Assembly: GCA_028284845.1 (NCBI GenBank) | Contig: JANQQY010000331.1 | Coordinates: 1-9,349 of the forward strand | Origin: Spirochaetales bacterium | GTDB taxonomy: Bacteria; Spirochaetota; Spirochaetia; DSM-27196; SLST01 | Direction: 5' to 3' | DNA: 9,349 nucleotides | Shown here: piece after piece, positions 1 through 6,553 of the stretch | How positions within the stretch are numbered: position 1 is the first letter of the stretch | How the letters are laid out: each line of letters starts with the position of its first letter | Translations under genes and position numbers: made by a program | The notes under the pieces: model-generated | Databases searched by the model: none | What the model was told of the DNA's origin: nothing | The model's input: the letters and a program-made list of their open reading frames with translations, nothing else

Positions 1-281
1 CACCGCGCAATCTCCGGGTCGAACAATGAGGAGAGTTCCCGTATCGTCGTCTCCCGCTCCACGTGCGACGACATCGCACCTGGCACGTCGAATCGGTCAG
101 TCACGTCGTGCAACGAGCGAGCGAGTCCCTCGAGATCGGAGGCCGATGCGTTGTTGGTAGCAAGAACGACCCGTGACTGTCGCCCGAAGAGCGCGAGGTT
201 CTCGAGAAACGAGGTGATGCCATCGAACAGGCCGGCGCGGGTACCCGCGCTGGCCCAGGTCAGGATCGTCCGGTCATCCAC
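1..281 (-). CDS. Partial hypothetical protein running off the left edge
   Basis: The minus strand stays open from about 290 to the left edge in one frame only; the other two frames stop early. The translation has a sensible composition, with a hydrophobic strand (VVVFVDD), then an amphipathic helix (LFDGITSFLENLALFG) and a second strand ending in RVVLATNN. The strand-helix-strand order with an ATNN end vaguely resembles the second motif of HAD-type hydrolases, but the usual DxDx(T/V) motif is not clean, so I assign no function. The first standard start in frame is GTG at 281, without a visible Shine-Dalgarno site. The same frame is open without a start into the lipoprotein gene to the right, so this could also be a separated 3' part of a frameshifted gene; the frame offset would be one missing base. 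Confidence 0.4.
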   Translation of the reverse strand, partial: MDDRTILTWASAGTRAGLFDGITSFLENLALFGRQSRVVLATNNASASDLEGLARSLHDVTDRFDVPGAMSSHVERETTIRELSSLFDPEIAR

Positions 282-289
282 AAAGACAA

Positions 290-1084
290 CTACGTGCTCG
301 TGACACAGCCTGTGTTTCCCTGCAATGAGAGGGTGAAGGTGTCTTCGTCTGGATCGTTCGTCTCGATCGTTACAGTCGCGTTTCGAGTGGACGGCGAGGT
401 GTCTATGGCCGTGAACCGGATGACGAACTCGAGTGTTCCTGAAGGTGGTATCGTCGTTTCCGATGGCAGGGTGGGCACGGAGAAATCGCCGGCCTGAGGG
501 CCGGATACGAGCACGATCGGCGAACCTGTCAGCCGGAGAGGGCCGACCCCATCGTTTCGAATTGTGAACGTTATCTCCCGGATAATGGGCTGAACCCCGG
601 CAGGGGTACCAAAGTCGACGATCGGAGTGCTTCCCGACACGAAGTCGCCCCCTGACATCGGATCGTCGTAATCACTCAAACCCGATATCGCTATGTCTGG
701 TACGCCCTCTTTCGTCACCGTCACGGTATAGGTCACCGATCCGTCGCCGTCGGAGACGACGACCGTCACGACGTTACTTCCGTCCGAGAGGTTGATCGCC
801 GTGCTTGCATTGCCCGGAAGCACCGCCGTGTCGTTGACCGAAACTGTGAGATTGGTATCATCGGTGGTTACGGTGACTGTAACTGAATCGACAGTGTACG
901 CGACCGTCGCGGCATACTCGGTGGTCCCCGGGTCGAAGGCGGGGGAGAGGGTGCCTTCAGAGAGGCTAATTCCAGTCACCTCGAACACGACTCCGCCGGC
1001 TCCTGCCCCGAAACACGCGGCAAGCAAACCAGCGACGGTCATCACCAGAAGTGAATACGTAATGTATCTTACGATCTTCCTCAT
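290..1084 (-). CDS. Surface lipoprotein with cadherin-like and choice-of-anchor D (ASH-type) domains
   Basis: The protein is 264 residues from the chosen start. Residues 1-24 form a lipoprotein signal peptide: basic MRKIVR, a hydrophobic core, and a lipobox ending LLAAC with the lipidated Cys at 24. A Gly/Ala linker follows. Residues about 35-127 match the cadherin-like beta-sandwich repeat (LSPAFDPGTTEYAATV, then GSNVVTVVVSDGDGSVTYTVTV). Residues about 128-258 match the choice-of-anchor D/ASH immunoglobulin-like fold (ITFTIRNDGVGPLRLTG, FVIRFTA, ATVTIETNDPDE, FTLSLQG). It is probably anchored to a membrane, facing the periplasm or cell surface, in a binding or structural role; no catalytic motif is visible. 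The ATG at 1084 has GGAG six bases upstream. An ATG at 1096 would add four residues and is less well placed. Proteins of this kind are often longer, so the end after only one ASH domain may be natural or may reflect a frameshift at about 290. Confidence 0.88.
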   Translation of the reverse strand: MRKIVRYITYSLLVMTVAGLLAACFGAGAGGVVFEVTGISLSEGTLSPAFDPGTTEYAATVAYTVDSVTVTVTTDDTNLTVSVNDTAVLPGNASTAINLSDGSNVVTVVVSDGDGSVTYTVTVTKEGVPDIAISGLSDYDDPMSGGDFVSGSTPIVDFGTPAGVQPIIREITFTIRNDGVGPLRLTGSPIVLVSGPQAGDFSVPTLPSETTIPPSGTLEFVIRFTAIDTSPSTRNATVTIETNDPDEDTFTLSLQGNTGCVTST

Positions 1085-1090
1085 AATCAT

Positions 1091-1109
1091 CTCCATTGAT
1101 CCCAGTATA
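1091..1109 (-). promoter_or_regulatory. Probable -10 box and Shine-Dalgarno site of the lipoprotein gene
   Basis: On the minus strand TATACT (plus 1104-1109), preceded by TGCGT, resembles a sigma-70 -10 element. GGAG (plus 1091-1094) lies six bases before the ATG at 1084. This would give a leader of only about 13 nucleotides. No good -35 box is visible at the usual spacing, so the promoter call is weak, but the Shine-Dalgarno site decides the gene start. Confidence 0.35.
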
Positions 1110-1623
1110 ACGCACGGCGCATAGCTATCTCCGCTTCCACGGAGCGTTACCCGTCAGTTCGTCTTCCGTCGTCGTGGCTGTACTGCTTGTTAGCCCGGCC
1201 ACGGTAGGGGTACGCGATCGCGGCGATACAACATCGATTCTTCGATACATCCACCTGAGCCTTTCTATGCCTTGAAGGTGGCACACTCCATTCATGTCAA
1301 CCCGTCGAGCGCATGCGTAGAGTACCAAGATGTCTACCAGCTGGTCACATCTCTTCGCTATGTCAGAAGAGCTGTTCCGACAGATTCTTTCGGGCATACC
1401 GAGCATCCCGTCGTCTGTGCGAAATATCTGTCAACGGGGATGGCATTGCACGAAGAAACAACTGAATGGTAGCGTGACCCAACTATCAGTTCACCAAGGA
1501 TACCGGATGCCGGCATAGGCAAGGGCGAACCGCGAACAGCCTAGTTTCGCACGACCGAGAGACAGCACGCTGTTGGGAACGACCACGTGTGCTTCGCCCT
1601 TGCTCCGTTTACAGAGGTATCCC
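1110..1623. other. Divergent intergenic stretch without a convincing gene
   Basis: About 500 bases separate the lipoprotein (leftward) from the methyltransferase (rightward). Short open frames exist on both strands. The longest is a 93-codon minus frame at 1125-1406 starting ATG, whose translation is rich in Arg and Cys with a low-complexity Thr/Ser tail and matches no family I know. The stretch contains the perfect 10-base palindrome CGCGATCGCG (1213-1222). It must hold promoters for both flanking genes, but I cannot place the rightward one with confidence. Confidence 0.4.
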
Positions 1624-2652
1624 TTGTACTTATCTCACCCTAATGGACGCGACTTCTGCATCACGTGTCAGAAGGACTTCACGGGTCTCGCTCGTGAAGA
1701 AGTCCTCGCAGCTGTGACTGATGCGCGCCAAGTTCACCAATTCGGCCCTGGAACTCTCCTCTTCAATTCGTTGACTCCATTCGACAAAGTCTCAGAGAAC
1801 CTTCGCCGTACCGGGTCGGTGTTCGTCAGGCACGTGTGCCCGGCGACCGGTCACTTCCACCTCCACGATCGAGACTCGCTCATCGGTCTTCTTGCATCTC
1901 AAACGCTGCCGTCTATTGATCTTCGGCTATCGTTCTCTATTCAGACCCGAGTCTTCGGACACGGCTCAACTCGAGCGTTCGACGTGAACAGGGCTCTCTC
2001 AAATCGTCTTGAACGATCGGGGGCACTCCTCAATGTTCGCGAGCCTGAGCAGGTCGTATCCGTCATGGTAGATGGTTCGGAGATCTGGTTTGGTGTTTCC
2101 TGGGCGTCGCAGAACCTGAGCGACTGGACGGGAGGAGAGCACCGCTTCCAGCGGGCTGGGGATCAGATTACACGCGCAGAGTTCAAACTGCTTGAAGCGC
2201 TTGCGCATTTTGACATCTCAATGGCGGGTTGTTGTCGTGTCCTTGAACTGGGATCTGCACCTGGTGGATGGACACGAGTGCTTCTCAACTCAGGACTCCG
2301 GGTTGTCGGAGTCGATCCTTCGGAAATGGACTCGCGTGTTCGATCAAACCGAAATCTCGTTCACCTTCGAATGCGAGCGGAGGAGTGCTTTCCGCACCTG
2401 TCTGGTCGGTTCGGAGCGCTACTGAGCGACATGAGAGTCGAGCCGGGTCGGGCAGCAGAACTGGTGTGCAAGCTCTCTACGTTGCTTGCTCCGGGCGCAC
2501 CGCTGATTGTGACGTTGAAGCTACGTGTCCGAGATGCGCGATTGGTGACGCAGAGAGCACTGAGAGTCATAGACACGCGATTCGATGTCATCGGTGCCCG
2601 TCAGCTGTTTCACAATAGACACGAGGTGACTGTGGTGGCAATTAGGAGATAG
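1624..2652 (+). CDS. RlmM/FtsJ-like SAM-dependent RNA 2'-O-methyltransferase with THUMP-like N-terminus
   Basis: The C-terminal half is a Rossmann-fold methyltransferase of the FtsJ class, which uses S-adenosylmethionine to methylate ribose 2'-OH groups of RNA. Numbering from an upstream TTG at 1573, motif I is ELGSAPGGW (225-233), followed by VVGVDPSEMD ending strand 2. The K-D-K-E tetrad expected of 2'-O-methyltransferases is present: K205 (RAEFKLLEA), D286 (LLSDM), K316 (VTLKLR) and E351 (NRHEVTVVA). The N-terminal half has the layout of the RlmM THUMP region, including FVRHVCP (85-90), and the junction WASQNLSDWTGGEHRFQ resembles RlmM linkers. RlmM modifies a cytidine of 23S rRNA; the exact target here is inferred, not shown. 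The TTG at 1624 is preferred because AGAGG lies six bases upstream; the TTG at 1573 would add 17 residues. All four catalytic residues and the frame are intact. It is convergent with the next methyltransferase. Confidence 0.8.
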   Translation: MYLSHPNGRDFCITCQKDFTGLAREEVLAAVTDARQVHQFGPGTLLFNSLTPFDKVSENLRRTGSVFVRHVCPATGHFHLHDRDSLIGLLASQTLPSIDLRLSFSIQTRVFGHGSTRAFDVNRALSNRLERSGALLNVREPEQVVSVMVDGSEIWFGVSWASQNLSDWTGGEHRFQRAGDQITRAEFKLLEALAHFDISMAGCCRVLELGSAPGGWTRVLLNSGLRVVGVDPSEMDSRVRSNRNLVHLRMRAEECFPHLSGRFGALLSDMRVEPGRAAELVCKLSTLLAPGAPLIVTLKLRVRDARLVTQRALRVIDTRFDVIGARQLFHNRHEVTVVAIRR

Positions 2653-2936
2653 GGGCCGGATCGCAAGAATAAGCGGAGACCGTGGGGCATTCCACCGACT
2701 TCATAGAGTGCCTTGTCGGCCGAACCGCGGATCATTTCGATGATGGATACGTCGGCAAGGATCCACATATGTGATCGATCTGAAGCATCTCTTACAGCTG
2801 TCCTGATGGGTTCGCTCCGCCTTCACGCATATCATCGCGTCAGCACATCGTCGAACCCAATGGCCAAGCACGTTTGCACCGGGCGCCTCATACAGCGCAC
2901 GTAACGAGGGCGCTATGTCGTTGACTGCGAAACTCA
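2653..2936. other. Convergent intergenic region, no supported gene
   Basis: This 284-base stretch lies between two convergent methyltransferase genes. A minus frame open from 2976 to 2701 (91 codons, TTG start) overlaps the O-methyltransferase end and resembles nothing I know. Another minus frame around 2640-2780 encodes a plausible helix-rich stretch (MWILADVSIIEMIRG) but is closed by stops on both sides. A short hairpin ATCAT-TTCG-ATGAT (2731-2744) with a TTCG loop is present but lacks a T-tract. The region may hold remnants of a decayed gene. Confidence 0.35.
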
Positions 2937-3557
2937 CTACTCTCTGCGGGTCAGAAGAACGACTCCGGTCGACCAACTCAAGGTCGAAACGACGAAGTCA
3001 TCTCGGCGATCAATCGCATCGATGAATGCCTCAACCTTGGCAGTGTGCTCTGCGGGCCATCCAGGCTGAACTGTCATGTCATCTGCGACATAGAGCCCAC
3101 CGAGCTTCACCGCATCCAATGCGAGCCCCAGCTCCTCGTACTTGCCAGGCCACGTGTCTGCGAAGACGAAGTCGAATCGCTGATCTCCAACTCCCCGTAA
3201 GAACTCCGCCCCATCCATCACGTGAAACGTGATTCGAGAGTCGTGCCCAAGATGATCCTCTGCAATAGAGCTCACGATGGGATCGTTGTCTACAGAGATC
3301 AAGTTCGACGCTTTGTCCATCCCGGCGGCAATCCAGCATGTGGATAGTCCAGTTCCGGTTCCAAGCTCCAAGAACTCCCCGCGCGGTTTTGCCGCGGCGA
3401 GTGTCATAAGCAGCTGCCCTACCAGCCCATCGGAACTCATCTGAAACCCAATCGCATCCGTCGCACGCGAGATGGCCGCGAACTCCGACGGTCGATTCAG
3501 CCGAGAAGAGTACTCCTTCATTCGATGATCATATCCCAATTGACTGGTCAGACTCAC
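2937..3557 (-). CDS. Class I SAM-dependent O-methyltransferase
   Basis: The 206-residue protein has the full Rossmann methyltransferase core. Motif I is FLELGTGTGLST (62-73), strand 2 ends in LISVDND (86-92) with acidic D90 for the SAM ribose, then DGAEFL (115-120), FDFVFADTWPGKY (128-140) and GGLYVADDM (153-161). The spacing and the FADTWPGKY strand resemble catechol/caffeoyl-CoA-type O-methyltransferases and the related Methyltransf_24 group, which are small soluble enzymes acting on hydroxylated small molecules. The substrate cannot be read from sequence. The GTG at 3557 has AAGG four bases upstream; an internal ATG at 3521 would remove 12 residues and is the alternative start. The gene is divergent from the metallopeptidase, with a 175-base gap holding a strong inverted repeat. 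Confidence 0.85.
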   Translation of the reverse strand: MSLTSQLGYDHRMKEYSSRLNRPSEFAAISRATDAIGFQMSSDGLVGQLLMTLAAAKPRGEFLELGTGTGLSTCWIAAGMDKASNLISVDNDPIVSSIAEDHLGHDSRITFHVMDGAEFLRGVGDQRFDFVFADTWPGKYEELGLALDAVKLGGLYVADDMTVQPGWPAEHTAKVEAFIDAIDRRDDFVVSTLSWSTGVVLLTRRE

Positions 3558-3617
3558 AAAGCCTTGGTCGCTCGACGAGGATCAAGACCAGCCTGAGCAT
3601 CCGACGCACATGGTACG

Positions 3618-3644
3618 GGAGAACCTGCGCGTCGCAAGTTCTCC
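3618..3644. promoter_or_regulatory. Nested inverted repeat in a divergent promoter region
   Basis: Seven-base perfect arms GGAGAAC (3618-3624) and GTTCTCC (3638-3644) enclose a second perfect inverted repeat, TGCG/CGCA, around the loop CGT, with one mismatched pair between the two stems. The structure lies upstream of both the O-methyltransferase (leftward) and the peptidase (rightward), so it cannot end either gene, and no T-run follows. It could be an operator read as dimer half-sites or an RNA hairpin in the leader of the leftward gene. Confidence 0.45.
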
Positions 3645-3732
3645 AGGGCTCGTCATTGAATGCGTTCCGTAGCACGAAGACAATCTGTTCAGAGCATCGG
3701 CCGGGTGATAGGTTCATCCTCAAGACCGGTCC

Positions 3733-4453
3733 ATGACTCGAGCAATCTCAGTTTTAGTCCTATTGCTGCTCACACCTCATCTGGTCATTGCCATCTCCGG
3801 AATGGCAGTGATCCACGAGTCCGATAGCTTCGTTGTCTTCGCCGAAGACTCACGCGACTACTCCTCTCTGATCTCTTCGCTCGAGGCAGACAATGTCGAG
3901 TTTCAGACGCTGTTCGGCAGGCGTCTTCATCAAGCAGTCCGGGTGTACATCTACGAGGACCAGAGATCGTTCAATATGTCGTTGTTCGGAACCGAAACGC
4001 CGTTCATCGATACACTCGGCGCTGCTTATTGGGGAGCCAACCGAATGCATCTCGTTTCCCCCTTTGGTACCGATCGTGATCCCAGACTTCGTTCGCACCG
4101 TTCCCCGCCATGAACTGATCCACTTCTACCTTCCGTTTTACGTGACATGGATCGGAGAGGGCTCTGCCTGGTATTGGGCAGGACAGCTTCGCCCCTTGGA
4201 CACTTTGCCGTTACCCAGCTCGCCGGATGAGATGATCTTCTGGTGGGAGACAAAACGACAAACACTCCATGCCTACAACTGTTCAGGTTGGTTGATTCGA
4301 TTCATCTATGAGGAGCTCTTGCAGAGCGACATGACGGCATTCCTCCGGTTCTTCGCGTCGCCTTCGGATTACACACTGATTGGCGTGGAAAGCGAGGAGG
4401 ATCTGTTTCTTCGGTGGCGGAAGTACATGAACGGGCGGCCACCGCCATTATAG
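3733..4453 (+). pseudogene. Secreted gluzincin metallopeptidase (peptidase MA-like), broken by a +1 frameshift
   Basis: The first part (ATG at 3733) has a signal peptide (MTRAISVLVLLLLTPHLVIA) and then a mixed alpha/beta region (FVVFAEDS, VRVYIYEDQRSF, GAAYWGANRMHLVSP) typical of peptidase MA-like proteins before the active site. That frame stops at 4111-4113. The frame shifted by +1 continues with PDFVRTVPRHELIHFYLP and WIGEGSAWYWAG. This is a zinc HExxH motif (HELIH, 4109-4123) followed by the glutamate-containing (W)xxEG helix that supplies the third ligand. The shift lies between about 4058 and 4090; the run CCCCC at 4058-4062 is the obvious site. Repaired, the product would be about 239 residues, a normal size for a short member, acting in the periplasm or outside. 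All catalytic residues survive, so sequencing error or recoding are real alternatives to decay. The start has only a weak Shine-Dalgarno site. Confidence 0.75.
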
Positions 4454-4482
4454 ACAACCACGATTGGAGACTCGTCGGAGTA

Positions 4483-4641
4483 TCACACCTCGCGTGTTGC
4501 CTCTTCGGATTGGGTTGCGTCGGTTTCGAGCCTCACGTCTACGGAGCTCCAGGTAGTCCCAGACCGCAGTCTCGATAAAGGCCGACCGAGATCTCTCTGT
4601 GAACAGGGCTACTCCAGGTCTTCCTTCAGATTGGCTGCCAT
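4483..4641 (-). pseudogene. Ribbon-helix-helix (CopG-type) DNA-binding protein remnant
   Basis: On the minus strand, one frame covering 4517-4612 encodes FTERSRSAFIETAVWDYLEL followed by RRREARN. This is the second-helix signature of ribbon-helix-helix repressors and antitoxins (SRSAFI then a helix then Arg/Glu-rich). It has no ATG, GTG or TTG start in its own frame. A second minus frame supplies RMAANLKEDLE immediately before it (ATG at 4641, stop at 4609) and DATQSEEATREV immediately after it, ending TGA at 4483-4485. Joining these with a -1 shift near 4612 and a +1 shift near 4521 gives a coherent protein of about 52 residues with strand, helix A and helix B. I infer a small transcriptional repressor or antitoxin; no toxin gene is visible beside it. 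Alternatively it is the C-terminus of the J-domain protein. Confidence 0.45.
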
Positions 4642-5096
4642 TCTCTCGTAGCGATTGTACAGCGACCGCAGCAGCACAATCTTATCCCGAGAGTCCAAGG
4701 CCCATTTACTTCTGGATGATCCTTTACCACAGCCTGGAACGCCTCCGTCGCCAATCGAAACACTCTCAGTGTTCGGTCCAGGATTCGTATCTGTTCGGCA
4801 TCACTGCCATAGGATAAATCACCAGTCAACGGATTGATGACGGTGTTTTCGCGCCACGACGACGGATGAATCTTCTCGTACAGAGAGTAGCCGACGCGAT
4901 AGAGGTCGTACGCCATATCTGTCAGCGTCATCCGTTTGTCTTCGTTTGGCACACCTTTAAGCGCCACCTCGTAGCGAGCCGTGAGCGTCTTGGTAATCTC
5001 CTCGAACCTCGAACGGGTCGCTTCGTCCATCGCGCGATCAGGATGATACTGGAAGATCAGCTTGCGAAGCTCTTTCGCAGTCGTCTGCGGGCTCAC
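4626..5096 (-). CDS. J-domain (DnaJ-like) protein, lacking helix I and probably frameshifted near its end
   Basis: The N-terminus reads SPQTTAKELRKLIFQYHPDR with the invariant HPD at residues 18-20, then DEATRSRFEEITKTLTARYEVA. This is helix II, the HPD loop and helix III of a J-domain, the part that stimulates Hsp70 ATPase. Helix I, normally before SPQTT, is absent: the frame has a TAG four codons upstream, and the only starts are GTG at 5096 or the CTG before it. The rest (about 110 residues) is helical and unassigned. The last 28 residues (to a TGA at 4626, including LCCCGRC) look like an out-of-frame tail. With a -1 shift near 4700-4710 the frame gives a far more natural ending, ALDSRDKIVLLRSLYNRYERM, stopping at 4609. 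I infer a co-chaperone-type protein damaged or misread at both ends. Confidence 0.65.
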   Translation of the reverse strand: MSPQTTAKELRKLIFQYHPDRAMDEATRSRFEEITKTLTARYEVALKGVPNEDKRMTLTDMAYDLYRVGYSLYEKIHPSSWRENTVINPLTGDLSYGSDAEQIRILDRTLRVFRLATEAFQAVVKDHPEVNGPWTLGIRLCCCGRCTIATREWQPI

Positions 5097-5158
5097 CAGA
5101 GGAGTCTACCGCAGTGCGCAGCACACACAAAACTGACAACGCAGGCATAGCGACCTGG

Positions 5159-5182
5159 GGACACGGTGTCCAAGTGCACTTG
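5159..5182. promoter_or_regulatory. Two abutting perfect palindromes between divergent genes
   Basis: GGACAC-G-GTGTCC (5159-5171) is a 13-base inverted repeat with a single central base. It shares its last C with CAAGTGCACTTG (5171-5182), a perfect 12-base palindrome. Together they sit 33 bases before the ATG of the DUF72 gene and 63 bases upstream of the J-domain start, in the 118-base divergent gap. Such paired symmetric sites suit a dimeric repressor or two different regulators controlling one or both genes. Confidence 0.5.
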
Positions 5183-5214
5183 CTATTCGCTCTTTGTTCT
5201 CCTAGGCTGGATCA

Positions 5215-6129
5215 ATGGACTTTGGCAAAGTAGCGAATCCCGATGAAGTCGATCTCAGCTTTCCCGACGATCACAAAGAGACCACTCAGATCATTGCCAA
5301 GAACCACGACGAGGCTGCATCACCACTACTCTCCGTCGGATGCGCGAAATGGGGGCGAGCCGACTGGATAGGGCAATTCTATCCGAGGGGAACAAAAGCC
5401 TCGAAGTTTTTGTCGTTCTACGCACAAAACTTCAATTCTGTAGAGCTAAACGCCACCTTCCACAGGATGCCCGATGCCGGGCAGACGCGATCGTGGGCAT
5501 CACAGAGCGGTGAGGGCTTCCTCTTTTTCCCCAAGATCCACCAGAGCATTACGCACTGGCAGCGCCTGAAAGGAGCAGAACGCGCTACCCACGAGTTCCT
5601 GGTGGGAATCGACGGTTTTGCCGACCATCTGGGAACGTCCTTCCTCCAGCTTCCGCCGAACTTCTCGCCAAAAGCTTTCACGGCACTGCGTGATTACCTT
5701 GAGGCGTTCCCTACCGAACACTACCGGTTGACAGTCGAGTTTCGACACGCCGATTGGTTCGGAGACCGCGGCACCTATGATGAGACGTTTGCATTGCTGA
5801 GAGAACAAGGCGTTGGGGCAGTCATCACCGATACTCCGGGAAGGCGCGACGTGCTTCACCTCAGACTCACTACCCCCGAGGCGTTTATTCGATTCGTTGG
5901 GAACAACCTTCACCCAACCGACTACACTCGCCTCGACGATTGGGTAGAACGCATAAACGAGTGGATCAAGACAGGCCTCCGGCGTATCGCCTTCTTTATG
6001 CACCACCCCGACGAACTACACTCGCCCACATTGATCACGTACTTCTTGCAACGCCTTAACGAACGATGTGGACTCTCACTTCACGTGCCAAAGCTTTTGA
6101 ATGAAGAGGGGCCATCCCTGTTCGGGTGA
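5215..6129 (+). CDS. DUF72 (YecE-like) TIM-barrel protein
   Basis: This intact 304-residue protein shows the conserved landmarks of DUF72: VGCAKWGRADW (41-51), FYAQNFNSVELNATFHRMP (68-86), FLFFPKIHQSITH (102-114), GTSFLQLPPNF (140-150), LTVEFRHADWF (172-182), and AVITDT (202-207). The family is predicted to form a TIM barrel; some members sit beside metal or DNA-repair genes, but the reaction is not established. An N-terminal stretch of about 38 residues (MDFGKVANPDEVDLSFPDDH) precedes the core and resembles, from memory, a subgroup common in Bacteroidota and relatives. No signal peptide or membrane segment is visible, so it is cytoplasmic. The ATG at 5215 has only a weak AGG upstream. It is divergent from the J-domain gene, with paired palindromes in the gap. 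Confidence 0.9.
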   Translation: MDFGKVANPDEVDLSFPDDHKETTQIIAKNHDEAASPLLSVGCAKWGRADWIGQFYPRGTKASKFLSFYAQNFNSVELNATFHRMPDAGQTRSWASQSGEGFLFFPKIHQSITHWQRLKGAERATHEFLVGIDGFADHLGTSFLQLPPNFSPKAFTALRDYLEAFPTEHYRLTVEFRHADWFGDRGTYDETFALLREQGVGAVITDTPGRRDVLHLRLTTPEAFIRFVGNNLHPTDYTRLDDWVERINEWIKTGLRRIAFFMHHPDELHSPTLITYFLQRLNERCGLSLHVPKLLNEEGPSLFG

Positions 6130-6553
6130 ATCCTGCCTGCCATCCGTCTCCTGAGATAGGCATGCATATGATTCCTGGTCTTGCCGAAACACCAGATGTT
6201 CAGCGTACCGCAAGGGCCTCGCGGAGCGAGAAGATCCAAGGAGCAGCGCCATGCGCGCTGAACGCGCTTTGATACCACGGAGGATGGATCGAAGGCGTCT
6301 CACGGCAGACGCTCGGTTTCGTACGGATTGGTCCACATATGCCGACATCGTGAACGTCTCGCGGTGAGTCTGCAATGGGGAGTTCCCCTACAGCTACCAA
6401 CCCGGTCGATCACAGACTTCGAAGAACCGGTCGCGACGCGACTCAAAGAGCCATTACGTCGCTCAATCGTCTTCCCATCGCTTGTCCAGACATTGTAATC
6501 AGACATCATCCATGCCACTCTCGCGATTGGGTGAGATATGGGAGAGCGTGAAG
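6130..6553. other. Intergenic stretch of about 420 bases with hairpins, no supported gene
   Basis: Open frames of 65-99 codons occur here on the minus strand, but none resembles a known protein and they overlap one another. Two inverted repeats stand out: GCGCG-CTGAA-CGCGC followed by TTT (6253-6270) and GGGGA-GT-TCCCC (6377-6388). The first could be a weak terminator for the DUF72 gene although it lies 120 bases downstream; the second could be a regulatory site for the next gene. Confidence 0.35.
6253..6270 (+). terminator. Weak intrinsic-terminator-like hairpin after the DUF72 gene
   Basis: A five-base GC stem, GCGCG/CGCGC, with a CTGAA loop is followed by only three T residues. The stem is strong but the tract is short, so termination is possible but unproven. 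Confidence 0.2.

Noticed and set aside
1125..1406. 93-codon minus-strand ORF in the divergent gap.
   Set aside because: No recognisable domain, a low-complexity tail and no ribosome site; competing frames exist on the other strand.
1477..1578. Possible integron attC site: ACCCAAC and GTTGGGA about 100 bases apart just before the methyltransferase gene, in a window of small mixed-function genes including a MazG homologue.
   Set aside because: The inner L-type boxes are not complementary, the last base breaks the consensus, no similar site follows the other genes, and gene orientation is mixed. No integrase is present.
2701..2976. 91-codon minus-strand ORF overlapping the O-methyltransferase end.
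   Set aside because: TTG start inside the neighbouring gene, Arg/His/Cys-rich translation without family resemblance; treated as intergenic.
3529..3723. 64-codon minus-strand ORF upstream of the O-methyltransferase.
   Set aside because: It overlaps the methyltransferase start in another frame, covers the inverted repeat and has no family resemblance.
6076..6518. Overlapping minus-strand ORFs considered as transposase remnants.
   Set aside because: No DDE or other transposase motif and no terminal repeats could be found; the composition looks like chance open frames.
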